Source: Paenibacillus sp. G2S3 (GTDB taxonomy: Bacteria > Bacillota > Bacilli > Paenibacillales > Paenibacillaceae). From it: a stretch of DNA of 64,000 nt. The notes under the pieces were generated by a model, which worked only from the letters and a program-made list of their open reading frames with translations, made no database searches and had not been told where the DNA came from. This document shows, piece by piece, positions 52,085 through 60,896 of this stretch (its first letter is position 1; every line of letters begins with the position of its first letter). The position numbers and the translations under genes were made by a program. The DNA lies in assembly GCF_030123105.1 (NCBI RefSeq), contig NZ_CP126095.1:1488001-1552000 (forward strand). The letters are read 5' to 3'.

Positions 52085-53905
52085 ATGAAGATGACAGCTT
52101 TTACAAGAAAGCCTTTAGCAGATTGTGTACCTGAGCTAGTGGCTACGGCAAGAGGAGATAAACCAGCAACACTGGTAATTACAGGCGGGAAGCTGGTCAA
52201 TGTTTGCTCTGGTGAAATTTTGGAAGGAATGTCTGTTGGTATACAAGGTGGACGTATCGCTTATGTTGGTAAAGATGTGACACATATGATTGGTGAAGGA
52301 ACAGAGGTTATTGAGGCGAACGGCAAGTATATAGCTCCAGGACTACTCGATGGCCATTGTCATATTGAGAGTACACAGCTGACCGTTACTGAATTCTCTC
52401 GTGCGGTTCTGCCGCTAGGCACAACAGGTGGTTTCTTTGATGCCCATGAAATTGCTAATGTATTTGGCCTGAAGGGTATTGGGTTGATGCTGGATGAAAT
52501 GCGGGGTACGCCTTTAGCTGCTTACATGCAGGTAGCTTCTTGTGTACCTGCGGCAGGTGCAGAATTCGAGACAACGGGAGCTTCTATTGGACCAGATGAA
52601 GTGGCAGAAGCCTTTACTTGGGGACCCGATGTGATTGCGCTGGGTGAAGTGATGAACTTTCCTGGCGTTGTTTATGGGGATGAGAAAATGCTGGGGGAAA
52701 TTCAAGCTACGCTGCGGGCAGGCAGATTTGTAGATGGTCATTTCACATGGCCTTCCAGCGACTGGAGACTGCCCGTGTATGCTGCGGCAGGTGTGACTGG
52801 CGATCATGAATGTGTGACGGCAGACGATGTGATTGAGCGCGTTCGACTAGGGATGTATGCCAAAATGCGCCGTGGTTCAGCTTGGCATGATGTAGCTAAA
52901 ACAATTACAGCCCATACAGAACACGGAATTGATACACGCCGAATGATGCTGGTAACGGATGATCGTAGCTCAGAATCCTTGCGAGATGAAGGGCATATGA
53001 ATTTCGTTCTACGCGATGCTATTGCTCAAGGTGTGAAGCCTAAAACGGCTATCCAAATGGCCACCATTAATACTGCTGAACGCTTCGGTCTAGCGCGCGA
53101 TATTGGTTCTATTACTCCGGGTTCTTATGCAGATATCATCCTTCTGGACGGGAATTTGGCAGATATTAATGTAGTGCTGACCATTGCCGCAGGTGTAGTA
53201 GTTGCCGAGAACGGTGTGATGACAGCAGAGCTTGCTAAATTCACTTATCCGGAGGAAGTGTTGGCTTCGGTACACTTGCCACAGCGTCCTACCGCAGAAG
53301 ATTTTATCATCGCTGCGCCAATTGAAGCAGGTGAACTTACTACAAGGGTAATTAAAGTAAGAGAAAATCATGTGGAGACCATTGAGCGTATGGTTTCAAT
53401 ACCTGTAGTTGCGGGGCAGCTGGATGTAAATGCTGTAGAAGGTCTATGCAAAATCGCCGTGCTCGAACGGCATAAAGGTACAGGCAATAAATCCGTGGCC
53501 GTTGTAGAAGGCATTGGATTTAAAGAGCCAGCTGCCATTGCGATGACAGTTGCCCATGATAGCCACAATGTACTGGTCATCGGCAACGATGATGAGTTAA
53601 TGGCTAAAGCTGCAAATGCGGTCGCTGATGCCCAGGGTGGAGTTTGCATGATCACATCCGGTGGAGAAACATTATTCCCGCTGGCCATTGCCGGTCTAAT
53701 GTCCACAGAGCCATTTGAGATTGCTGCGGAGAAATCTGCTGCGATCAGCACAGCGCTATATGATGCCGGTTGTACTTTGAACTATGCATTTATGACTTTA
53801 TCGCTGCTTGCATTGGCGGTTATACCGACGTTACGCATCACAGATAAAGGACTTGTTCGGATCTCGCCTGAAGGCATAAAGTTAGTGCCGCTTTTTGTTA
53901 ACTAA
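52085..53905 (+). CDS. adeC: Adenine deaminase
   Basis: This 606-residue metal-dependent deaminase converts adenine to hypoxanthine, which feeds xanthine dehydrogenase. The amidohydrolase core has LLDGHCHIESTQLTVTEF with the metal HxH, LPLGTTGGFFDAHEIANVFG, GDHECVTADD and DDRSSESLRDEGHM. The C-terminal domain includes the family's conserved SHNVLVIGNDDELMAKAANA. ATG 52085 follows GGGGGAGAG; the open frame extends to 51866 across the preceding terminator, so that longer form is not credible. It has its own transcript after the purine operon terminator. Confidence 0.94.
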   Translation: MKMTAFTRKPLADCVPELVATARGDKPATLVITGGKLVNVCSGEILEGMSVGIQGGRIAYVGKDVTHMIGEGTEVIEANGKYIAPGLLDGHCHIESTQLTVTEFSRAVLPLGTTGGFFDAHEIANVFGLKGIGLMLDEMRGTPLAAYMQVASCVPAAGAEFETTGASIGPDEVAEAFTWGPDVIALGEVMNFPGVVYGDEKMLGEIQATLRAGRFVDGHFTWPSSDWRLPVYAAAGVTGDHECVTADDVIERVRLGMYAKMRRGSAWHDVAKTITAHTEHGIDTRRMMLVTDDRSSESLRDEGHMNFVLRDAIAQGVKPKTAIQMATINTAERFGLARDIGSITPGSYADIILLDGNLADINVVLTIAAGVVVAENGVMTAELAKFTYPEEVLASVHLPQRPTAEDFIIAAPIEAGELTTRVIKVRENHVETIERMVSIPVVAGQLDVNAVEGLCKIAVLERHKGTGNKSVAVVEGIGFKEPAAIAMTVAHDSHNVLVIGNDDELMAKAANAVADAQGGVCMITSGGETLFPLAIAGLMSTEPFEIAAEKSAAISTALYDAGCTLNYAFMTLSLLALAVIPTLRITDKGLVRISPEGIKLVPLFVN

Positions 53906-54223
53906 AATTAACTGAATAATAATTAGGCAAAAGACTGTTTTGAGGTCGTTTATGACCATTCAGAACAGTTTTTTGTTGAAAAAATAAGAAAGACAAAGTT
54001 TTTAAATATACATATTAAACAGATGGACAAAGATTGAAACATTTTTCTATGGAAATAATGAAAAAATATTAACAAAGCGTAGTCAGCTGACGATAATAAT
54101 GTTAAATTAGATAAAAATTAAAGTGAATGGTTGGAGTTAATTTTACATTATTGGCATAAAACGAAATTATAGATATCATCAGGTTTCAGGTAACCCAACT
54201 AAGAGGGACGAGGTGCATGAGAG
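53906..54223. other. Intergenic region, terminator then AT-rich leader
   Basis: A strong adeC terminator at 53934-53974 opens this 318-bp gap. The rest is AT-rich and leads to the IDEAL-domain gene. No further ORF or regulatory motif stands out. Confidence 0.55.
53934..53974 (+). terminator. Terminator of adeC
   Basis: ACTGTTTTGA pairs with TCAGAACAGT (one G-T pair) around an inner GGTC/GACC and is followed by TTTTTT. Confidence 0.85.
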
Positions 54224-54676
54224 ATGATCAGACTAGAAACGCAAGACATTCTGAATATTAGCATGAAGCAAATTGCTACTATTTTTAAAATGAAGCCGCT
54301 TGAGCTGAGATTTGTCACCGATTTTCAGGGTGAGAAATATCTCTTAACCAATGATAAGCTACACCTCAGCAACCAGCAGTATTGGGCAAAGGTTATGGAA
54401 TGTGTCTTTGATGATCATGTTAGACCTGTGCTAATGTGTGAGGTGTTATATTTCCTTCGTAACGAATTTTTGGAAAGTGATATCAAGATATGCTTCTCTT
54501 ATGATTACGCAGAGGATGGGAATGGAGAAGCCACAGCAACGGCTGAAGTATCGTTTAATGATTCGGCTGATTTGCAGCCGAGTGAGATTGCCGAGCTGAT
54601 CGACTTTGCATTGACCTTACAGGACAAGCAATGGTTCCATGAACTGACTACTAAATATAAGCAGCTTACAGCATAA
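54224..54676 (+). CDS. IDEAL-domain-containing protein
   Basis: This 150-residue protein is Firmicute-specific in type. The C-terminal 30 residues IAELIDFALTLQDKQWFHEL-like helix match the IDEAL domain pattern (LIDxALxxxDKxxFxEL). The N-terminal about 100 residues have alternating beta patterns (LELRFVTDFQGEKYLLTN, VLMCEVLYFLRNEFLESD) without a recognised fold name. The function is unknown; IDEAL-domain proteins may act as adaptors. It ends at a terminator shared with convergent hemH. Confidence 0.7.
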   Translation: MIRLETQDILNISMKQIATIFKMKPLELRFVTDFQGEKYLLTNDKLHLSNQQYWAKVMECVFDDHVRPVLMCEVLYFLRNEFLESDIKICFSYDYAEDGNGEATATAEVSFNDSADLQPSEIAELIDFALTLQDKQWFHELTTKYKQLTA

Positions 54677-54715
54677 GCATCTTAGTGATCCTTAGATCCT
54701 ATGAACGGACACAGC

Positions 54716-54764
54716 AAACCGTCTTATCTCAGCAGAGAATATCTGCGGACAAGACGGTTTTTTT
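54716..54764. terminator. Bidirectional terminator between the IDEAL gene and hemH
   Basis: AAACCGTCTT pairs with AAGACGGTTT and encloses GCAGA/TCTGC, with a T-run on the plus side and A-rich sequence on the other. Confidence 0.88.
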
Positions 54765-54767
54765 GTA

Positions 54768-55781
54768 TTACCAGCCCATGGCATTTCGTTCAACATGCTG
54801 AGCTAAAAAATGAAGCCAGTCCTCATGATTATTCAAGCAGGGAATCGCAGTGAAGTCTTCTGCAAGTCCTCCTCCAGCCTCAAATTGCTCACGCCCTTCT
54901 ATTGCCAGCTCATGCAACGTTTCCAAACAATCGGTTACAAGGCCTGGTGAGAAAATCAAAGGTCTACGAATTCCTCGCCCAGCAAGCTCTCCTAAAACAT
55001 CTGCAGTAGAGGGTCCTACCCACTCTTCGCGTCCGAAGCGTGATTGAAAAGTAAGCTGCCAGCTTCCGGATTCCCAATTCATAGCAGATGCGAGAAGGCG
55101 TGCTGTTTCCATACATTGCTCTGGATAGGGATCGCCTGTATCTGCATAACGTTTGGGGATCCCGTGGAAGGTCAGCACGAAATAATCAGGATCAGAGCTT
55201 AGAAGTGCGATTTGCTCCAGCAAATGCGACTTCATGGCTGCGATATAACCGGGTTCATTGTAGTATGCATCTATAAATCTGAGAGCAGGAATAAGGCGCT
55301 TCGTTACTGGTCCAGTGGAGCTTTGGCGTCCTAGTGCAGCAAAACTCGCCTGATCGAATACGGAAGCAGTCGTAGTGGACGAATATTGAGGGAATAAAGG
55401 CACTATGAGGATGCGTGTGACTCCGGCAGCTGCCAATTTGTTCATCGCTTGTTCCATACTTGGTTCGCTATACGCTAAGCCAAGCTCTACTTGATACCGT
55501 GGGCCTAGAAGCGCTTGCAAACCCGATTGCTGAGCTAAGGAGTGGGAGAGTAGAGGTGATCCTTCTGTTGTCCATATTTGTCTATACAGCTCAGCTGACC
55601 TCCGGGGACGTGTCCGCAGAATAATGCCACGCAGCAAAGGCTGCCAGAACAAAGGTGAATAATCTATGATTCGGCGATCGGATAAAAAGCGTTTCAGATA
55701 AGGACGTACCGCTTTTGCAGTAGGTGCAGTAGGTGTGCCAATTTGGGCGATTATAACTCCAATAGGTGGCTGTTTGTTCAA
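54768..55781 (-). CDS. hemH: Ferrochelatase of the E. coli (protoporphyrin) type
   Basis: This 337-residue enzyme inserts ferrous iron into a porphyrin. Its segments read GVIIAQIGTPTAPTAKAVRP, then YLKRFLSDRRIIDYSPLFWQ, with LTFHGIPKRYADTGDPYPEQ carrying the catalytic His, FQSRFGREEWVGP, and TDCLETLHEL with the catalytic Glu. These match E. coli HemH closely, where Firmicute coproporphyrin ferrochelatases instead read FSAHSLP at the His. TTG 55781 is chosen because AAGGAG lies 8 nt upstream; the frame is open 48 nt further. It could be an acquired or second ferrochelatase, and the porphyrin used is not settled by sequence. Confidence 0.9.
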   Translation of the reverse strand: MNKQPPIGVIIAQIGTPTAPTAKAVRPYLKRFLSDRRIIDYSPLFWQPLLRGIILRTRPRRSAELYRQIWTTEGSPLLSHSLAQQSGLQALLGPRYQVELGLAYSEPSMEQAMNKLAAAGVTRILIVPLFPQYSSTTTASVFDQASFAALGRQSSTGPVTKRLIPALRFIDAYYNEPGYIAAMKSHLLEQIALLSSDPDYFVLTFHGIPKRYADTGDPYPEQCMETARLLASAMNWESGSWQLTFQSRFGREEWVGPSTADVLGELAGRGIRRPLIFSPGLVTDCLETLHELAIEGREQFEAGGGLAEDFTAIPCLNNHEDWLHFLAQHVERNAMGW

Positions 55782-56276
55782 AGCTTTGAACTCCTTTCCC
55801 ATGTTAGAGATCGTTCTAAAATAGCACATCTATTCTTGGATACACAATAATCGAGATCACTTTATCTATATTGGGAAGAGGAAGTTGGTGTATTTGTTTG
55901 GAAAAAACAATGGAAAATCACATTTATGAGTCAATAGTGATGTTTCTTATAGGGGATGTGATTTTAGATACAGAGGAGTTGCGGAAAAGTTTGGTAGTAT
56001 CAAACCAGAAATTGCTTGAAAAAGCGTCTTCATTTTTTTCTAACATTATATGTGAATTATTTCACCTTTTATGCGGGTTATTGTAAAAAGGAAGGAATGA
56101 ATAGATTTTAGGCATTCTTTTTTTGGAGTTTATGGGTCGTGCATAGGCATGAGAGGGGGGATGAGTTCTTATGAAGAGAGAAGTGATGCTTCATAAGAAG
56201 AGAAGGGGCGCCGTGAAAGGTAAGTTTGGTTAAGAAAAGCTATATATCACTGGGGATTTGGTAAAGGAGAATTTTA
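55782..56276. other. Intergenic region upstream of the FMN-binding protein gene
   Basis: This 495-bp stretch between divergent genes shows no convincing gene. A frame of 71 codons at 55871-56086 lacks a good ribosome site and family match. A weak hairpin followed by a T-run lies at about 56095-56124 and might end a short transcript. A promoter for the downstream gene is expected near 56130-56260 but no clear element is seen. Confidence 0.45.
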
Positions 56277-58559
56277 TTGAAAAAACTAATTTCTTTAACG
56301 GTTAGCGCGGCAATATTGTTAGCACCATTTGCTTACACACTTAATGTGCCTGCTTTGAACTTGAAGGTGGACGCAGTATCCGCAGCTTCTGAAGAAGCGG
56401 ATGCACCAGCAGCCAAACCAACAGCAAAACCAGCAGCAACAGCAAAGCCAGTAGCAACTCCAAAAGCAACAGCAAAACCAGTAGCAACACCAAAGCCAAC
56501 AGCAAAACCAGTAGAAACACCAAAAGCAACGGTAAAACCTGTAGCAACACCAAAGGCAACAGCCGCAACGACAAAACCAACTACAACGCCAAAAGCAACC
56601 GTTGTTCCAGCAGCTACAGTAGTTCCAACTGCGACTGTTAAGCCTGTGCCTACAACATTGCCGGTTACAGTTAAAGAAAATGTATATCAAGATGGAGTTT
56701 ATGTAGCTTATGGCGATGCTTACTCTAAAGGTACCGAAGGCGCTAAGATCGAAATTAAAGATGGGAAAATTACTAGCATCGATCTCCGGAGAACCAGCCC
56801 TAAGCTGATCGATCGAGATGCCCGTAACAATTATAGCGCTTTATGGCAAGCTTATGGATTGATGAAGAATAAATTGATTGGCAAGACAAGAGATGGAGCA
56901 GCTGCAGTAGATGCTGTTTCGGGAGCTACACGCTCTAGTAATGGATGGAAATTGTCTGTAGACAGAGCGTTTGAAAGAGCTCTAACAGTGAAAGATACAG
57001 ATGCAATTTACTTTGATGGTGTTCATATGGGCATAGATCCTACAGGTAAATATGCAGTATTTGCAACCTACGAATCCAATAAGCTCACAGCTGTTAAAGT
57101 GTACCCGCTGAACAGTGCTGGTGATTTCGTAGATGAGAAGGCTTACACAGCTGAGCAATCCGCAGCAGTTGCAGCTATAACGCCAGCATTGCTGGCTAAA
57201 GGAACAGCTGCTGAGTCTGTTGCAGGACTCGAAGCCGACTTTAAGGCTGCGATTAATGCTTTCTGGGATGCTGAGCAGAATGCAAAGATTAACAATACTT
57301 CTGCTTATGTAGATGGTTTCTATTCCTCTTATGGAACTGCTAGAAGTGTTGGTGTTGAAAGAGCTGACATCGTGATTCGCAACGGTAAGTTAGTGGATGT
57401 GAAGCTGTTCAGACTTGGGAACAACCTCATTGACAGAGGCGCAACGGCTTATGCAGAAGTTGTAAAGGCTAATGCTCCAATGACAGCTAAGTTGCTTGCT
57501 AATGGATCTTACTTCGCTAACTATGATGAGAAAGTAGATGGAATTTCTGGCGCTACAGAAAGCAGTCACGGCTGGAATCAGGCTGTAGAGAGAGCTTTCG
57601 AAAAAGCACTAAAAGTTCCTGGTGAAGCTAAATATTTTGACGGGAAATTCGCAGGTGTAGATAACCAATCTAAGGTGTTACTACTTGTTGATGCTGCTTC
57701 AGATACAGTTACAAACATTAAATTAAGCTTGTTTGGAACTGACGGTAAGCTAATCGCTGATGACAAGCTAAGTGCAGAACAAAAATCGCTGGTGGGTACA
57801 CTTACTTCAGGATTACTTGAAAAAGGTGTGCAAATGTCCGATATCACGGGTCAAGAAGAATTATCCGCAGCTGCCAAAGCTGCACTGACTGATACTTTGA
57901 CTAATGCATCAAAGGTTCAAGGAACCTACAAAGACGGGACCTTCACTGCATTTGGTGATGCCTATGATAAAGGGACTAACAGAGCAGACGTTACTCTTCG
58001 TAACGGTAAAATCGTAAATGTTGCCTTGTATCGTGTAGGAATGAATCTTGTAGATAGAGGCAAAGCTGCTTACCCAGAGGTAGTGAAAGCAATTCCACAA
58101 TTGACTTCCAGCTTCCTTGCAGCAGGTACTAGAGAAGGTGTGCAAGATGTAGACGCTGTTTCCGGTGCAACTAGTAGTAGTGTAGCTCTCAAGACTGCGG
58201 TGGATAGAGCATACGGAAAAGCTGAGATTGTTGAGGCTAACAAAGCAGCTTACTTCGATGGAATCTTCATTGGTGTGAGTGCAGATAAGCTTGTAAATGT
58301 CATGACGTATGTAGAACATGGCGTTCCTGTTAAAATGCTCGTTTACTATCTAGATAAAAACGGAAGCACAAGAACGGTCAACCAATTGACAGACGCTGAG
58401 CTGGTTGTGAAGAGCGAGATTGAGTCGACTTCAACGGGCTATAGCTTGCACAAGTATGGATATCGCGCAGCAGCCTTCGGAAATAACGATGCCGAGAAAG
58501 AAGTATCTGCTAAAGTGGTAGAAGCTATTAAATCAGCGCTTGAATCCGCTGGTAAATAA
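56277..58559 (+). CDS. Secreted multi-domain FMN-binding (flavinylated) protein
   Basis: This 760-residue exported protein starts with TTG 56277 after AAAGGAGA and carries a signal peptide (about 1-36). A 90-residue Ala/Lys/Pro/Thr-rich linker (about 42-130, AKPVATPK type) would span the wall. Three FMN_bind domains hold the covalent-flavin motif D-x-x-SGAT: Thr218 in DAVSGATRSS, Thr427 in DGISGATESS and Thr632 in DAVSGATSSS. Each is followed by a sequence of related length lacking the motif (for example AKYFDGKFAGVDNQ, AAYFDGIFIGVSADK), so canonical and degenerate modules alternate. Relatives such as Listeria PplA take part in extracellular electron transfer after flavinylation by ApbE. There is no lipobox Cys here. 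Confidence 0.85.
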   Translation: MKKLISLTVSAAILLAPFAYTLNVPALNLKVDAVSAASEEADAPAAKPTAKPAATAKPVATPKATAKPVATPKPTAKPVETPKATVKPVATPKATAATTKPTTTPKATVVPAATVVPTATVKPVPTTLPVTVKENVYQDGVYVAYGDAYSKGTEGAKIEIKDGKITSIDLRRTSPKLIDRDARNNYSALWQAYGLMKNKLIGKTRDGAAAVDAVSGATRSSNGWKLSVDRAFERALTVKDTDAIYFDGVHMGIDPTGKYAVFATYESNKLTAVKVYPLNSAGDFVDEKAYTAEQSAAVAAITPALLAKGTAAESVAGLEADFKAAINAFWDAEQNAKINNTSAYVDGFYSSYGTARSVGVERADIVIRNGKLVDVKLFRLGNNLIDRGATAYAEVVKANAPMTAKLLANGSYFANYDEKVDGISGATESSHGWNQAVERAFEKALKVPGEAKYFDGKFAGVDNQSKVLLLVDAASDTVTNIKLSLFGTDGKLIADDKLSAEQKSLVGTLTSGLLEKGVQMSDITGQEELSAAAKAALTDTLTNASKVQGTYKDGTFTAFGDAYDKGTNRADVTLRNGKIVNVALYRVGMNLVDRGKAAYPEVVKAIPQLTSSFLAAGTREGVQDVDAVSGATSSSVALKTAVDRAYGKAEIVEANKAAYFDGIFIGVSADKLVNVMTYVEHGVPVKMLVYYLDKNGSTRTVNQLTDAELVVKSEIESTSTGYSLHKYGYRAAAFGNNDAEKEVSAKVVEAIKSALESAGK

Positions 58560-58590
58560 GCGATTTTCAATCAATTGTTAATCTATAAAT

Positions 58591-58639
58591 GGGGTTATTC
58601 TAGAGCCATATTATGGCCCGTGGAGTAACCTCCTTTTTC
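58591..58639 (+). terminator. Terminator after the FMN-binding protein gene
   Basis: GGGGTTA pairs with TAACCTC region and the inner GCCATA/TATGGC extends the stem, followed by CTTTTT. Confidence 0.75.
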
Positions 58640-58757
58640 TACCTGTACATAAAAATGAAAATAGATCGTATAGTGATTAAAGGGATTTTGGACGTGAGTG
58701 TCTAAAGTTTAATATAGAGAGCAGGTTCAAAGCCTGTTATTAATAGGAGGCTTCAAC

Positions 58758-59714
58758 ATGACACAAATTAAACAGCTCGCTCCACAGGATGAATTTGTTG
58801 GCTTTTATCTCTTAAGAGAGCTAGCAATTAAACAAACGAACGGTACCCCTCCAAAGGATTACTTTGACCTAGTCTTGGGGGATTCGAGTGGACAATTGTC
58901 CGCAAAATATTGGGATGCCAGCACTACCGATAAAGAAACTTTTTTTCCTATGGCACTGGTGAAGGTTCGCGGGATTGCGCACACTTATCGAGAGAAATTG
59001 CAAATCAAAGTAACCAAAATCAGATTGGTGAACGATGAGGATGGCGTTGCGCTTACGGATTTCATTCGTTCCGCTCCTATTCGTCCAGTAGACCTTATTC
59101 ATACGATTAAAGGGGTTATGGCAAGTATCACAGATCCGGAGATTGCTTCAATTGTCTCCTTTTGTGTAAACAAAGTGGAAGAGAAATTGATGCATTATCC
59201 GGCTGCCAAGACGCATCATCATGCTTATTTTGCCGGACTTGCTTATCATATGGTTCGTATGCTGGAGATCGGGGATTTTCTGTGCAAGCAGCGTCCGTTC
59301 TTGAATCCGGATTTGATGAAGGCTGGAATTATTCTGCATGATATCGCGAAGCCGGAGGAGATGATCTCTCAGCTCGGAATTGTCTCAGAGTATAGCGTTC
59401 AGGGTAAATTGATAGGTCATATCTCGATGGCTTCTAACTGGATTACGGAAGCGGCCATCCGCTTAGACATTGATTTGAATTCGGAGAAGGTTCTGGCATT
59501 ACAGCATCTCGTATTGTCACACCATAACCTGGGCGAATGGGGCAGTCCTGTTCAGCCGCAGACGGCTGAGGCCGTAGCACTGCATCATATTGACGCGATG
59601 GATGCGAAGCTGCAAATGGTAGAGGATGCGCTAGATACCACGCCAGAAACCGAAGAATGGACGCCGTTCATTAGAGGTCTGGAGAATAAGGCAGTTTATC
59701 GGATGAAAATCTAG
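58758..59714 (+). CDS. yhaM: 3'-5' exoribonuclease YhaM-type
   Basis: This 318-residue nuclease has an N-terminal OB-fold (about 10-90, YWDASTTDKETFFPMALVKV) and a C-terminal HD domain. The HD metal ligands are in HHHAYFAGLAYH, ILHDIAKPEE, and the later HLVLSHHN and HHIDAMDAKLQMVEDAL, which matches YhaM. It degrades RNA, and in vitro also DNA, in the 3'-5' direction and trims transcript ends in Firmicutes. AGGAGGC precedes ATG 58758. It is monocistronic. Confidence 0.93.
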   Translation: MTQIKQLAPQDEFVGFYLLRELAIKQTNGTPPKDYFDLVLGDSSGQLSAKYWDASTTDKETFFPMALVKVRGIAHTYREKLQIKVTKIRLVNDEDGVALTDFIRSAPIRPVDLIHTIKGVMASITDPEIASIVSFCVNKVEEKLMHYPAAKTHHHAYFAGLAYHMVRMLEIGDFLCKQRPFLNPDLMKAGIILHDIAKPEEMISQLGIVSEYSVQGKLIGHISMASNWITEAAIRLDIDLNSEKVLALQHLVLSHHNLGEWGSPVQPQTAEAVALHHIDAMDAKLQMVEDALDTTPETEEWTPFIRGLENKAVYRMKI

Positions 59715-59781
59715 CGTGTTGCGTTGATCTTGGTTGGTGATCTGGATGAACCGATGGGATGTTCACTGATCGCTGAGAGAA

Positions 59782-59970
59782 TATACGGAATTCTTACCTA
59801 TAATTAGCCCGCAAAGGTTCAATTTGTAGTCATTATACGGAATTCCTCCCTGTAATTCTTATGAAATGCTTCAATTACACCTGAACCTTAAGAAAATATA
59901 GGGATAAATTCCCTATACCTCCGTCGTATAGAGCTTAAACGCAGAATTACAGGGAGCTATTCTCTATAGT
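59782..59970. repeat. Degenerate, partly inverted intergenic repeats
   Basis: TATACGGAATTC occurs at 59782 region and again 52 bp later. The segment 59832-59860 is matched at about 22 of 29 positions by the reverse complement of 59942-59970 (both carrying CTCCCTGTAATTCT). Between them TATAGGG-ATAAATT-CCCTATA (59897-59917) is a perfect stem with a loop like that of the 51-bp array. Confidence 0.6.
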
Positions 59971-60041
59971 GCAAACTGCGAGATATGGCTATAATTCAAT
60001 TGACCTTTACAGAAGAAAAAAGTATATTCCTCCATCTATGC

Positions 60042-60083
60042 AAAACACCCAACGAGCTGTAATGAGCCTGTTGGGTGTTTTTT
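60042..60083. terminator. Bidirectional terminator between yhaM and the exonuclease gene
   Basis: AAAACACCCAAC pairs with GTTGGGTGTTTT across 16 nt and is followed by TT; the A-run and T-run suit both strands. Confidence 0.85.
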
Positions 60084-60104
60084 GCTAAATAACTTAATAT
60101 ATTC

Positions 60105-60743
60105 TTATAAATAGAAGTTTTTCGTTCTTTGATTGTTCACAGGTTTCTTAGCAGGTTTACTCTTTCGAGCAGAAAAAGGAGTGTATCCCTCAGCAAACAT
60201 TGTTCCGCTAGTATACCCTTGGCTGCTAGAGAGCAAAAGCGGGTCCAGGTGTGATTCTCGCTCCATAAGCATTAATAGAACCAAGGCGGCTGCGCGCGCG
60301 TCATCGAGAGCGTCATGGTGCTTCAGCTTAATACCGAAATGCTCGGAGACTACATTAAGTTTATGAGAGGGAAGGTCGGGCAGCATTTTTTTGCCTAATA
60401 AATATGTACATAAGTATTGAAAGCTTGGATAGCTTAGGGACATTCCATCTAGGCAATACCGCAGTACACTCATATCAAAAGCGGCATTGTGTGCCACAAC
60501 AGTTTGCCCGTGCAGCAAAGGTTCAACGGTGGGCCACAGTTCATCGAAGGTGGGTTGACCGATTACCATGGAGGGTGTGATACCATGTATCGAAATGTTC
60601 ATGCCGTCAAAACGCTGCTGGGGGTCAATTAGCCATGAATGTTCTGTGGTGATCACACCACCTCTAACTTCCACAAGTCCCAAAGCACAGGCGCTGGATC
60701 GACTGGAATTCGCCGTTTCAAAGTCTATTGCAATAAAGTCCAT
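60105..60743 (-). CDS. DnaQ-like 3'-5' exonuclease (DEDDh)
   Basis: This 212-residue protein has the RNase T/DnaQ exonuclease core: catalytic Asp and Glu in FIAIDFETAN, Asp in AHNAAFDMSVLRYCL, and His and Asp in HHDALDDARAAALVL. A basic C-terminal tail (SARKSKPAKKPVNNQRTKN) of about 25 residues may bind nucleic acid. It is a stand-alone exonuclease like those of Bacillus DinG/PolC paralogues but without a helicase domain. The substrate is unknown. Confidence 0.9.
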   Translation of the reverse strand: MDFIAIDFETANSSRSSACALGLVEVRGGVITTEHSWLIDPQQRFDGMNISIHGITPSMVIGQPTFDELWPTVEPLLHGQTVVAHNAAFDMSVLRYCLDGMSLSYPSFQYLCTYLLGKKMLPDLPSHKLNVVSEHFGIKLKHHDALDDARAAALVLLMLMERESHLDPLLLSSSQGYTSGTMFAEGYTPFSARKSKPAKKPVNNQRTKNFYL

Positions 60744-60896
60744 TCGTAAAGCTCCTTATCTATCATATATACATTCATATTAAAGTAGTAAAATAATAAA
60801 TACAATCTAGTACAAGTACAAAAGAAAAGCCAGGATATTCTACATAATAGAATTGTCATGGCTTTTAGGGCTGTGGTTATTAATTATAGTTATACT

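Larger units (their letters stand above)
59715..60104. other. Intergenic repeat block and terminator
   Basis: This 390-bp gap holds degenerate repeats in both orientations at 59782-59970 and a bidirectional terminator at 60042-60083. No ORF is supported. Confidence 0.6.

Noticed and set aside
55871-56086. 71-codon frame between hemH and the FMN-binding protein gene
   Set aside because: No clear ribosome site at its start, no recognisable family and composition like the surrounding intergenic DNA. An internal ATG is possible but not supported.
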